64,000 bases of DNA from Cannabis sativa (GCF_029168945.1 NC_083601.1:18318160-18382159), one strand, 5' to 3'. Positions 33,881 through 45,060 are shown, counted from the stretch's first letter. Numbers and translations are program-made. Notes: a model not told the origin generated them from the letters alone.

Positions 33881-35663
33881 TGTGTTTTTAGTGAATTATT
33901 ATCCTTTTGGATTAATAATTCTGGACTACTAACCCTGTTTATTATTCTTCTTATAGCTAAAGCTTCTTAAACTCGGGTGCTGTCTTAACGAGTTGGATTA
34001 GAAAGCTGGATGGTGGATGGAGATTGTCTACAATAAAGAAGAAGCTCGTTCATTTGAATTAATTGTTTAGTTTTTCAAACAATTTGGATTTCAAGTTTTG
34101 GGATCTTAATTCCCTGTTTGGTTCTCATAAATATTGCAAACAATTTTTTTTGGGTTTATAATAAAATATCTTTTTCAATTATATTGCAATTTATGAGTTG
34201 AGCTTCAGTTCTTTATTTTATCTATTACCGATTATTATATTTACTATGTTTGAATGTGTATGTGTTTTTATTATTGATGCAAATTCAAAAGGTATTTAAA
34301 CTCCTTACAAAGTAATTACTGCATAAACACTAGAAGTTATTTCTATGTTTATGAATAATTGTTAGTTCCAAAAACAATTATTTGAGAATTTGTTTAATAA
34401 AAAGATCTTTTGATCTAATAGGGGTGGAGAAAAGTTAAGAATAATATGCAGTTCAAACGATTTTTTATATCTAATGAACTCTGGATTATATTCAACTCCA
34501 CAGACTCTCTATCACACTTAGAGATTTACAACCTTTAGGGGTGGACCATAATCTCTATAAACTTAGGGGTGGACTTTATTCTACAGTACCCTTTGTGACA
34601 CATAATTTTAAACATGGAAATAATATAATAAATTAGCTATTATCAGAATAAATCCTTGATCTTGATTATATGTTCCAGTTTAAATTCACTGTTGTAATAG
34701 TTATTGATACCATTAAAATTCTTTGATAATGTTTCACATTACCTTGGTTGAGTGGGAGAATATTAAAATTCTTTACCCATCTTCGTTTGGTTGATAATTG
34801 TGATAGGAACTTAAGAACACCTCTGATAAAAACAAGTCTAACCATTCACATGGATAGAAATAACTTATCAGAATTATGAGAGTAAGATAGAAGAATTCTT
34901 GCATAGTCTATTCGAAAGACTTGATTCAAGATGTCTATTCCTCATAACATTTTATGGTATCTTGATTTGATTGCTTAAATCTCTAGCAAGTATTTTACAC
35001 TTCAAATACTAGACTGCTATGTTGTTGACCTAATCTTAAAGAAACTTACAGTTTCAGCTTAAGATAATAAGTCACAATGAGATGTTCCCAGAAACAATAG
35101 TAAAAGGTTAAAAGTTTCTAACCAGACATCTGCTATTGAGTGGGAGCCATCTGAGATGTAATCAAATGGGGAACATTAGGGGACAATCAAGAAAGATTTA
35201 CAAAAGTGACATATATGTTATATAAGGAACTATGCATTAGCGATCCTGATTTGCACACCGACTCATTGTGAGATGGTGGTCACTCTGGGGGTGGAGGAAT
35301 CATTATAGAAGAGTGTTAAAACCCATCTATAATAATTCAAGCTTCATCAGAGAAGATATAATTTTGTAAATTCAAAATTACCAGAAAGTTATTTTACTGA
35401 AGAAAATTGTACACTGCATTATCTCAATTCCAAATTTTAAAATTTGAGAGATATGTCTTCTGGTTGTTCAGATGTACTTAATGGGCAGTAAGGATTTCAG
35501 TATCCCTTGATGAGTAGAGCATAAGTTAAGGAGGTTTCATGGGTCTTATGAACCTGGTTCCAGACATATGGGTGGATTCAAATATACTACACTTGATCAG
35601 AGGATCAAGACAAAAGATTGATTGTAATGCACAACTTGTTTTATGTTAGTGCAAGTGGGAGTT
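33881..35663 (+). other. 3' non-coding region of element B
   Basis: Aligned with 9678-11487 of element A. No coding frame. It contains the same recurrent purine words (AGGGGTGGA, GAGTGGGAG). The last, AAGTGGGAG at about 35653-35661, abuts the 3' LTR as the likely polypurine tract. Confidence 0.6.
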
Positions 35664-37606
35664 TGTTGGGTTTTATGCCCTAAATAAAACTTATTACAAT
35701 CTGATTAGTTATCAATTTAGAAGTGAATTATGATTACATGTATGTTACATGTTTATGGTTTAATATATATACTTGATATATGCACAAAATCAGTTAAATC
35801 CAGAACATATAGTTATTCACAATTACAGTATCGTCAATACAGTGGAATGTGATTGTGATTATATGATTCAAAAGATTTGGTCCCTGTTCGTCAGTGTTTT
35901 GGATTTACACTGATGTGATAATCAGCGATGAAGTATACTTACACTTGGAGTAAGTGTTATGTTCTTTCTAGAACATTGGCAAAGTATACTAGTTTCGAAT
36001 GCATGGAGTATGCATTGGACTGGACCGATATTGAACTTGGTTAAAGATATTGTAAACTTACTGTTGTATCTTTCCAAGTCAATGTCAGAAGTTGATCTTA
36101 GATTAAGAGAATCTAAATCCTGATATGCTTAGGCTCAATCTCAGGAGTGCTATTCTTGTTCTTTGATTTATTAGTTAAAGCTCACCTTTGGGTCAGGATA
36201 ATACATATATTTTGGGAACATGATAGCATAACTGAATGGGAGTGCTAAACATAAATATGGAAATCTATAGCTTCTACTGGTGTATAGAAGTAAAGTGATG
36301 ATTCCTTTTGAGCTTAGTTAAATAGAAGTAAATGGATGAGCTCTTGTTTCAGTGACTATATATTAGATCACTAAAACATCATTTACAGGTAACTAAGTGT
36401 TCAAATGGGCAAAATACATTGAGGGGTGTAAACGGTAAATTGGTCCCCTCTCGATGTAAATCATCTATATAGAGGATCTCTAAATCACATTAAGATTATA
36501 ACAATGGTTAAATGAGATAGCATATTGATATCGTGAAACATATGATATGCTCTATATAAGTCTGAGAGTGCAATTCCAAGTTCTAAGAGTGGATTCAACG
36601 AGGAATTAATAAGTTAGGGATTTACTTGGTAAATCGGTTCAACTTATTGGAAGCTCAGAATATAGATCCATGGTCCCCATTCTAGTTGAGACTATACTGT
36701 TTGTAAGACTCTATAATTGATTTATGATTAATCAATTATAATTCTAAAAGTTAGACCATGTCTAATTTGTGAATTCTCACAGTTTAGGGATAAAATTGTA
36801 AATAAGAGGGTTTCTAGGTTTAATTATTAATTATGAGACTTTGCATGTCTAAATTAATAATTAATTTTAAATGGCAATATTATTTAATAATCTATTTTAG
36901 TTATTAAATAATTAGTTTTGGCATATAAATGATTAGAATTGGAAAAATGGCATTTTTTGGAGAAATAGAAATAAAATTGAGGAAACTGCAAAATCCATGT
37001 GAGGCCCACACACACCATGGCCGGCCACATGATTGCATATTTCCCAATTATTATTTTCAATTTAATTTGCCATATAATTGCTAATCAAAGCCTAGCCTAA
37101 ATAGGAAAGTGGTGAATCACACTAAATAAGGCAGTTATTCAATTACACAGTAAAAGAGGAAACTGTTTATTTGGAAAGTTGTGGTCTTCCCTTTTCCTAT
37201 TTATAGCCGCCCCCTCTCTTCTCTTGGTGTGCTTGAAAAAGAAAACTTTGCTTTGCATTGTGTGTCACACGAAATCAAGAGAGAAAACAAGAGAGAAATT
37301 TCGAAATTCCTAGTGAGAGAGAAGTGCCCACACACATCATTCAGTACCTTATTATAGTTTGGAAGACTGTGAAGGATCACATCCAACTGAAGAACTTTCG
37401 GGCTCAGATCTTGATTATACTCTGCTACAGACAGGAATCAAGGGTTAGAGATCTGAGTGGAAGGAGACATTAATTCCGCTGCAATCACTGTAAGTTATTC
37501 TTAACTTTTATGTGTTTAGTTCATCGTTTTAGAAGTTCAATATTAGGTTGTTAAATCAACATACTTGTGAGTAGATCTAAGATCCTGGATAAATGTAATA
37601 CCAACA
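35664..37606 (+). repeat. 3' LTR of element B
   Basis: 1943 bp, matching the 5' LTR. It ends CCAACA and is followed by ACCCG. Confidence 0.9.
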
Positions 37607-37650
37607 ACCCGAACCTATTTTCTTGTCTCTCTTGTTGTAACTGTTCATCG

Positions 37651-37661
37651 TCCCTTTCAGA
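37651..37661 (+). promoter_or_regulatory. candidate 3' splice site just before the env-like ORF
   Basis: A pyrimidine-rich tract (from about 37618, TCTTGTCTCTCTTGTTG...) ends in CCCTTTCAG at about 37660, six to seven bases before the ATG. It could be the acceptor for a spliced mRNA for the third ORF. No donor has been identified. Confidence 0.35.
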
Positions 37662-37666
37662 TCAAA

Positions 37667-39265
37667 ATGGTGAGAACAAAGAACCTAGGGCATCCCAAAA
37701 AGATGGTGGAAACCGATGCAACCCCCTCCAATGCACCTCCTGCTGCTTCAACCGTGCCTCCTGCTGCTGCTGCAAAAACAGGAGATTCATCGCTTCCCCA
37801 ACGTGAATCTCAGCCCGAGAAGCCAAAACGTCTTCCTAAGCAAGTGGCTCAAAATCTGTGCGTCCTTACAGGACTTGGTCTTCATCGTCTTCATCTTCGA
37901 AGGAATCTCCACCACCTGCTGCAGTTCCTCCTCCTGCTGCATCAATTCCTGCATCTACCCCATCTGGTCCTTCTACTCGAACTCATGCCCAGCAAGCTTC
38001 TGTCGAGAAGGAACTTCGATCATCTCGAAGTCGTGATAAGCCAGTGCCTCCAGCCAAGAAGAAGCTTAAAACGAATCCACCTTCGGTTTCTTCGAGTTCA
38101 GAAGAAGAAGATCCAACGGAAGTCTCCTCTGACAAATCTGTTTCTCTCCATTCTGAGAAGGAGATTCCAGAGGACATGGGAGTTTCCTCAGATAGTGAGG
38201 ACACTGAACTCGAGATAGAGCCTCAATTGACCAAATCTGCTCCAACTCCTGCTCGATCCTTTTCAGCAGCAAAGGCTTCTGCTGCTTGCCTTTGAAGGAA
38301 TCCTCTCCTGGTAACGTTCCTACAACCCTTTCTCACTGTCCTCGATTTTATTATCATGATAATGAGCATGATTGGAATCTGTATGCTACCCGTAAGTTTG
38401 AGAGTGAGAGAAATTATGATTTGCATGCTCATCGGGTCTATGGAATTGTTTAGTTTATTCAATTTCATCAATGGGAAAACACTCTCACTGGTTTCAATGG
38501 GTACATTGCAAACATTGTTAAGGATTTCTATGCTAATCTCTCTGATGATTTTCTTGATGAGAATTCTAGACTTTTTTTCGAAAAGTGTATGTTAGGGGAC
38601 ATTGGTTTTCTTTTTCTGAAAAAGACATTGCTCAAGCCTTGCAACTTCCAGAGAATGTCTCAAATGCCATTATGTCTATGGATCGTGAATTGATGCTCTC
38701 TGAACTCACTGGTGCACGGTCTGAATTAAAATCAGGGGAGAGTCTTCGAATCACCCATCTTACTTTTGCTCATGCATCACTCATGAGGTTTGCTCTTAGC
38801 AATTGGGTTCCAAACTCCAACAAGACCGTGGTGTCTCAAGATGTGGCCTCATTCCTCTACCGCATCACCTCTGGAGCATCTATTGACTTGGCCTCCCACA
38901 TTTTGAACCAAATTGTTTCATTTTGAAGAGGTAAAAAGCCAACCTTTAAGCTTGTATTTCCAAATCTAATCTTTAAGGTTTTATCCTCTCAGAAAAATGT
39001 GGCCCAATCTCATGAAACACTTGAGCCTTCAATCACTGGACCAACATTCCAACCCTCGGAGTACTTTGATGGTGTGTTTCAAAAGAGGCCTAAAGCTGGA
39101 GCTGTTGCTGCTGCTGCTGCTGCAAGTTCGAGTTCTGCTGCTGCAGAAATCCAGGAAGTCAAGAATGAGGTTCAGCTGGTGAACAATCGTCTTGTTGCCA
39201 TGGAGGAACTTCAGCAAGAGATGTCCAAGCAGTTGACCTCCTTGGTCAAGCTCTACCGAGACTAA
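37667..39265 (+). pseudogene. env-like third ORF of element C, with frameshifts and stops
   Basis: The ATG at 37667 (MVRTKNLGHPKK) opens a Pro/Ala/Ser-rich, acidic N-terminus. The frame changes near 37855, 38290 and 38575 and has stops at about 38452 (TAG) and 38924-38926 (TGA, fits a C-to-T change of an Arg codon). The centre (VRGHWFSFSEKDIAQALQLPE, LRITHLTFAHASLMRFALSN, DLASHILNQIV) resembles the 'putative plant transposon protein' domain found in third ORFs of plant retrotransposons. The C-terminus has an Ala run encoded by GCT repeats (about 39104-39122) and a coiled coil (EVQLVNNRLVAMEELQQEMSKQ). The position downstream of pol matches SIRE env-like ORFs. No clear signal peptide or membrane segment is seen, so an envelope role is not supported by sequence. 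Confidence 0.65.
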
Positions 39266-39335
39266 GTTTTTTTTCTTCTTTGCGTTTGATTGGACATATT
39301 TCTATTTTCTTATTTGTTATCTTTGGCCCTTAGAT

Positions 39336-39585
39336 AAACAAAAAGGGGGAGTAATATTTTGATTTTAACTGTTTGTTTGGACCAACTCTGGACCCTTTTT
39401 CCAGGGAGAGTTGTGTTTAGTACTTGTGAACTATTTTGTTTAAAAGTTAGCATGTTTCTTTAGTTATTGTTGGTTTTCGATTGTGTTACTCAGGGGGAGT
39501 AGTTATTTGTTATGGCTAACTTTATCTTGCAGGTACTTTGTGTTAAAAAAATATTTTGTTCATCTAAAGTGCCAAAGGGGGAGAT
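39336..39585 (+). promoter_or_regulatory. three polypurine-tract copies before the 3' LTR of element C
   Basis: AAAAAGGGGGAG at about 39340, CAGGGGGAG at about 39493 and AAAGGGGGAGA at about 39574-39584. The last one directly precedes the LTR start and is the functional candidate. Multiple copies are a SIRE-lineage trait. Confidence 0.7.
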
Positions 39586-40733
39586 TGTAAAGTCCTTTTT
39601 TGGCAAGTTAGTTGACAAAATATTTTTTCTTTTATGGTAAGATTCTTTTGCATTCATAACCGATTTCTTACCTTGTTTATTCGGATTATAGTTGTTCTTT
39701 TCCTTGTTAGGAAAGTTGCACTTTTCAGCTGAACTTTCCTTTGTTTGGAAACTTCTTAAAAGAGAAGCAATTCTCTTTTGGGAAAGTTGTCTTTTTTAGG
39801 GAAACTTTGATTATTGCCTTTTCCTTATTGATTTCGATTGTATCTTGATACAATCAGAATATCTAATCTGTTTTTGGCAGGAATCAAGCATTGATAGAGG
39901 ATCGGACCCGATTATAGCAAGTTTCCCGTTTCTGGTCTGATCTGTTGCGTCAGCATCCGAATCTAATGCTGCAGATCGTGTATTCTTAGGAAAGTTTTTG
40001 TACAGCTGTAGATTCGACCTTGTGACTGTCTCTAAGGTTTCTATGTTCTATAAATAGAGCCTAGAGAGCAGTCATTCAAATCAGCTCTTCCATTATTCAT
40101 TTTTTGCATTTATCTTTTGAGAGAAGAGAGTTTCTTTGTTTTGTGAGAGCCTAGTTGTTCATCTAGGTTCTAGTTGTTTATTTCTGTTCTTACTCTGTCC
40201 TAGAGGTTGTGAAGAACTACTTGACTGAACAAGAGATTGGTCTTCGGGAGAAGACTTGATAAAGCCTTACTTCGGGAGAAAGTAAGCACTTGGTCTTCGG
40301 GAGAAGACTTGTTGAAGCCTTACTTCGGGAGGAAGTAAGCACTCACACTTCAAAGACGAAGGGAGTTCAGGCTTGAAGGTGTTTCAAGAAGTCAGATTCA
40401 TAAAGTGGATTACAAAAGATTGCGACAATACTTTAGAGGGAGTCTAAACTTGTTTAAGTCAATTGTCTTTGTAATTTTGATACTTTATTAATTGATTTCA
40501 TTCTCTGGGCGTGGCCCCGTGGACTAGTAGTGTTCGGGAGAACACTGATACCACGTATAAATCTCTTGTGTCAAGTTATTTATTTTTCTGCAAATATTTT
40601 ATATTCTGCCTGTTCTGTTTTGTTACTGCAAAACTGTTTTCTACAATAACAGAATTACATTTTGCTTTTGCAGACGCATACAGTTTTATATTTTCGTATA
40701 TATAATTGACATTTGTAAAAACACGGTTTTTAA
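39586..40733 (+). repeat. 3' LTR of element C
   Basis: 1148 bp, the same length as the 5' LTR. Its last bases are TTTTTAA rather than TTTTTCA, a single change in the terminal dinucleotide region. GAAAT follows. Confidence 0.92.
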
Positions 40734-40815
40734 GAAATTTTATATAAAATGAAATTATTAAAATACGGTGTCTATAAAAAATTTTGAGGTGTAAATAAAA
40801 TTTCTCAATAAAAAT

Positions 40816-41837
40816 AAATAAAATCCATTACATTCCTTACAAAATTAGTGGAGGAAGTATTCCCTTTCTTTTATCTCTTGTTTAATTAAATTCTCTCTTT
40901 CCTAATTTTAATAATTCAAGTAAACAAATATAAGAGAATGATTACCTTCTCAGTAAAGATGCCCTCATGCATACACCAAATATCCAATAGAGCAAGAGTA
41001 ATAAACAAAACAAAAATAACTTAATAAGCATAAAAACTAACACAGCAACAAATCACATGAACAAAAATTCAGAAATAGCAGACGAATCAAAAAGCCCCAC
41101 TCAAATCAGATTATCATTCATTCGTGAAAAATGTTCCCGACCAAGATAGACAATTGGTTATTTATTCAATCATTTTTTTTTTAAAAAAAAATACTAAAAG
41201 ACTAGCACCACCTAAAGTATCATATCACTACAATTCACTATTGACTCTCAATCGCTAATCATTTTGCAAGACATCAACGTGCCTAATAAGAATGTTTTCT
41301 TAAAAAAAATAAATATTCATGTGCTGCGAGTGTAATTTCATTTCCAATATTTTTATTATAGATTAGATTAGATTAGACTTTAGACTTAAGTATTGCAATC
41401 TATAATGATTATTACACCTAATTATGATTTGCGCCTAAATCACCAAACCCCACAAATTAAAACCATAATCAGATGAAGAAAATACAAATAATCGAAAGAC
41501 CTCTTTCCTCAAAATGTAAATGAGCTAACACTCGTTAAATCAACCACATCCAAATTATCTATAACTTAAATCTTTGGAAGGCCTAATTATTACAAGGTGG
41601 TATTGCCAAAATTAGTAAACTACAAGTTGCTAATATTTTTGCAGTAAAACAATGTCACAAATAGAGGTGCTGAAAAATTCCATGCTAGTAACACAGTGAA
41701 GCATCCAACAAGCAACCTTAAACTATTCTGTGCAGGGAAAAGATGTCTACTAGCTGACTCCTGAGGCTTGTTTCAATTCAAAAACAACTTACAATTTCAG
41801 CAACATGTTCACACAGGTTGAAACTGCAGTAGAATTC
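40816..41837. other. AT-rich intergenic sequence 3' of THO6, no gene seen
   Basis: No credible frame. The right part (about 41640-41837) is probably the THO6 3' untranslated region, read on the minus strand. A short GATTA repeat is visible near 41362. Confidence 0.5.
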
Positions 41838-44800
41838 TTAATATTCAAATTGGCAGCGAAATGTGCATGAGTGGCTTCCAAATTGTGAGATGACATCAAC
41901 AAGACCTCCATAACCACCAACGGCTGTAACCTGAACCAAACAGTGGCTCAATGAAATGAGAAGCATGGGTAAGCCTGAGTCACTTGAATAGAGAGAGAGA
42001 TAAAAATCATACCCCAGATGGATGTAATGAGACAGAGAAGGCTGACTGAGGAGCGCATTGTATTTGTGAAAGAATCTCCCCATTTATATTGAACCGGTTG
42101 AGCAGGAGTTCTGCCACAACTGCTAGTATCTGATATGGACCAAAAAGATGTTAAAAGCTTCACTCCATGTCTAACCGTTGAGAATAAAAAGAAAAGCCAC
42201 TCACTTGGTTTTCATCAAAAACCACATCCTGCACAGATGCAGAAGTTGAAATCTTTGAAATACATTCAGAAGCAGGAAGGTTCCATACTGATAAACTCCG
42301 ACCACTCCCACAAGCCTAAAAATGTTTAATTTGAAGTAAGAAATACTAAAATGAAGAAAAGAAAAAGAATACTACTGTAATAAATTCGTACTAACCAACC
42401 AGCTTTCACTTGCATCAAGACTAATGCAACCGACATACGAGGAATGTCCTTTCAGCTTCATTTCCTTTCCTGGTTCAATCACTTGAATACACTTTCCACT
42501 TCTGTAATCTAAGTTACACCGCATTACTTCCTCTTCTAAAAAGATAGTTCAGTACTACTTAAAGCTAATTGGAGGAAAACAAATTGAAATACTTATACAT
42601 TACAAAGTACTAGTCAAAGTACAGAAACCAATAAACCACATAAGAAAGAGAACAAAGAAATCAAAACAAAGAAAAGGAATATATATAAATGGTTTGGTGC
42701 AGAAGCTTCTGCTCTGAATACCTCAAAACCAAAAGGCTAGATTTTTACCCCATATTCGTGCTGTGCCATCCTCTGAACCAGTTATAATCTGAATATTAAG
42801 AAAAATGAGAATAAACAAAATTCAGGAAAGTAATGCATGATCTCTATATCAAGGCACTCTGCTTTTAGAGTTATCACTGTGATTAAATTATAAAGATGTC
42901 AAATGACAGCTACTCCCCCTCCCCCCTACCCCACCCCACCCTCCTTATTATCTTAATTCAAGAAATTTGTGCTTCTGTTGATGAAACATGTTTCTCCGAA
43001 GCAATTTGTGTTGAAGAGAGCAGGGTAAGAGGAAAATCTATTACAGGTTAGCCTTAGTAGATGAAGCTCTCGTGAAAGTTTAAGAAAAACTAAAAACGAC
43101 ATCTGCACCTGATTAGTAGAGTTTCTAGCAGTTATGCTATGCAAGTAGTCTGAGTGCCCCTTATAAACCATTTTCACTTGACCAGTGTCCTACAATTTTT
43201 GAACACGTCGTACAGGATTAGTGCAGAAAGGAAATCAAAGCAATAAAAATAGAAGTAATGTATATGTCTGCCCGGAAAAGTCATAACATGAGTAGTACGT
43301 TCCCCACAACAAATACATACCACATCCCAACAATAAGCACAAGAATCCCCTGCAGCTGCATATATGGACCCACTCTGAAAAAAAAAAGTTTTGGTTAGAA
43401 ATATAATCATTGCATTGCACCATCATTCTGAAAGGAGAGATGAGAAGACCCGAAGAATTGAAATTCTGGAAGAGCACACACCAGAGTATTAACAGCAATA
43501 CAAGGACCTCTACAAAGCACAATAACATGAGATGAAAATGAGAAAACAGTAATTAGGAAATACCAAATCAAAATGTAGAATGCCTTAATAAGAACATACA
43601 AAAAATAAGCATCATAAAAATATTAAAAAAAAACCTCAATTCTGATAAGAAAATCGAAACATCAAATCATTGTTTCAGTAAATAAATTTCCAGCATGTCA
43701 ACAAGGTTTAATGATTTTACTTTACATATTATCTACAGGCGGTAACAAGACTACATATGACAAATCCTGCAACTAGACTCCCTTCATACTCTGATATATG
43801 AACAACACTATAAACTGTAGTGAAATGATTTATCATTTTAAATAACTCACTTACGTTAAGGATTCACCAAGTCAAGAACTGGTCTCATGTGCTTTCCTGA
43901 AAGCATAATAATGAAAGAACAAGAAGAAGAAAAAGAAGAAGAAGTGAGATTTTACAAAATTCTAATAAAAACAAGGCTGTTACCAATATCAATTATCAAA
44001 TTATGTAATGTAGAAATACCAAGCTACACTGCTAAAAAAAAAAAACTACATAGGGCTATACGATATCTATATCAGACAAGTAGTAACAAAATTCAAAAGG
44101 AATGCTTGCTTAAGACCTACTTGCAGAAAGTCACATTCAATACCTTGCAAAGGAATAGGAGCGTAAGATTCTGTACAATCCTTCCACCTCCATCCTCGAA
44201 TACGACCATCATCACCGCAGCTGCATTTTTTTTAAAGAAAAAAAAATGACTTTCAGATTTTTCTTCAACAAATGTTTAGCTCTTGAAACAAAACTTGTGT
44301 TTAAAATTCAAACATGAAACAATGAGCGTAGTGCCATTAACAAGCATCATCTCTTTACAAAATACAAAACTCAAAATGTATAATTGAACCATTACCTTAG
44401 GAACAGAGCATCTTCACCATCACCATAGAATTTCACATCGTATAAAGGTCCTTCATGCCCTTGAAGGAAACACTCAGGTTCAGCCTCAAAATAGCTACAT
44501 CAAAACCAAGCAACATAACACCATACTCAGCTCAGTTCAGCATAATTTTCTCAAACAAACAAAAAAATAAATAAATAATCAACTCGCCATACATACTGTG
44601 GAGCTTTGGCGTTCCCTAGTCCCAGTAGCAATGGTCAGATATTATTTATAAGAAGAAAATCGCCATTTCGAGAGGATAAGGATTATATTTAGATAGAGAA
44701 AAGGATGAACGTACAAGGTCAGAGATAATTGAAGAAATGGAGTAAGAACCGAGTGATCTGTCACTGGAGGCGACGACGATGGAGTCCGGATTAGGGTTTT

Positions 44801-44909
44801 GGGAGGGAGCCCAAGCGGTTCTGAAAACGGTTCGGGTTTGAATCTCCCTATCCTTCAATATGGTTTCCCTGTAAGTCTCTTCGTCCCAGTTGGTCACATC
44901 GCCGCACAT
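41838..44909 (-). CDS. THO6: THO complex subunit 6 / DWA1-type WD40 gene, 13 inferred exons, with an in-frame TAA
   Basis: Exons on the minus strand: 44909-44711, 44615-44597, 44494-44396, 44220-44144, 43896-43855, 43507-43482, 43374-43321, 43189-43109, 42788-42749, 42508-42396, 42315-42205, 42129-42013, 41930-41838. All have GT/AG borders and keep phase (356 codons, against about 367 in Arabidopsis THO6). Recognisable segments are TVFRTAWAP, FLQGHEGPLYDVKFYG, CGDDGRIRGWRW, AAAGDSCAYCWDV, ITGSEDGTARIW, LSVWNLPASECIS and VGGYGGLVDVISQFGSH. The exon 9/10 junction makes W-D-Y-R, a DWD box, as in DDB1-CUL4 receptors. Family role: THO/TREX mRNA export and, for Arabidopsis DWA1, ABA response. Odd: TAA at 43856-43858 (codon 145) in exon 5, and about 11 expected residues missing at the exon 5/6 junction. 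This copy may be a pseudogene, or the junction may be spliced differently. Confidence 0.85.
42911..42944 (-). other. G-rich quadruplex-like tract in THO6 intron 8
   Basis: The plus strand is C-rich. The transcribed RNA would carry GGAGGGTGGGGTGGGGTAGG followed by two more G runs, at least four runs of three or more G with 1-2-nt loops. Confidence 0.6.
44597..44615 (-). other. THO6: 19-nt micro-exon of THO6 (exon 2)
   Basis: With exon 1 ending in phase 1 at 44711, this 19-nt exon (acceptor ACTAG, donor GTATGT) encodes NAKAP. It brings exon 3 (EAEPECFLQGHEG) into frame. No other joining of exons 1 and 3 that I tried keeps the frame with consensus sites. Confidence 0.6.
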
Positions 44910-45060
44910 TCTGGAATTTGAAGAGGTAGTAGTACTGTTTAGCTATCTGGTTTGATTGAAGTATTCTGCCACCAAAACTAACTAAAAAAATATAAAATTG
45001 GCCTAAAACGACACGACGTAGGTCGTGACTTTAATGAAATACCAAAATCCCTCTATGTAA
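44910..45060. promoter_or_regulatory. THO6 upstream region
   Basis: Short intergenic stretch between the THO6 start and a LINE relic. It contains a perfect inverted repeat CACGAC-GTAG-GTCGTG near 45011-45026. If functional, the promoter is very compact or has been cut off by the LINE. Confidence 0.3.

Larger units (their letters stand above)
27625..37606 (+). mobile_element. LTR element B: gag-only TR-GAG-like element with intact gag, nested in element C
   Basis: LTRs at 27625-29556 and 35664-37606 and TSD ACCCG (27620-27624 and 37607-37611) bound a 9,982-bp element. It has a Met-tRNA-like PBS, a 3.4-kb leader, an intact gag (33008-33880), 1.8 kb of 3' non-coding sequence and no pol. It is collinear with element A along its entire length, including the structured block before gag. 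The LTRs differ mainly by two indels, one near 27715 and a deletion of about 26 bp in the 5' LTR near 28697. It sits between pol and the env-like ORF of element C, so it is younger than C. Confidence 0.9.
20442..40733 (+). mobile_element. Copia element C, SIRE/Maximus-like, with env-like ORF; interrupted by element B
   Basis: LTRs of 1148 bp at 20442-21589 and 39586-40733 flank a gag-pol region and a third ORF downstream of pol. The TSD is GAAAT (20437-20441 and 40734-40738). By eye the LTRs differ at about 19 sites (roughly 98% identity). The gag carries two CCHC knuckles. Pol order is protease, integrase, RT, RNase H, as in Copia. A downstream ORF and repeated AAAGGGGGAGA tracts are hallmarks of the SIRE/Maximus lineage. 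Without element B (27625-37606) it is about 10.3 kb. Several single-base lesions make it non-autonomous today. Confidence 0.9.
18192..40806. mobile_element. outermost TIR element of the nest (9-bp TSD), split by LINE and Copia insertions
   Basis: The left end reads GGGGAGTTCTATTTGCACCCC. The right end, reverse-complemented, reads GAGAAATTTTATTTACACCTC and continues with further similarity (ACACC blocks) for about 45 bp. An exact 9-bp repeat, AATAAAAAT, abuts both ends (18183-18191 and 40807-40815). Nine-base TSDs fit Mutator-like elements. Without the inserts it would be only about 450 bp, so a MITE. The AT-rich TSD lowers certainty, but TIR and TSD coincide exactly. Confidence 0.55.

Noticed and set aside
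43887..44249. Plus-strand 120-codon frame
   Set aside because: Lies across THO6 exons and introns on the opposite strand; low complexity (E-rich, K-rich) without domain features.
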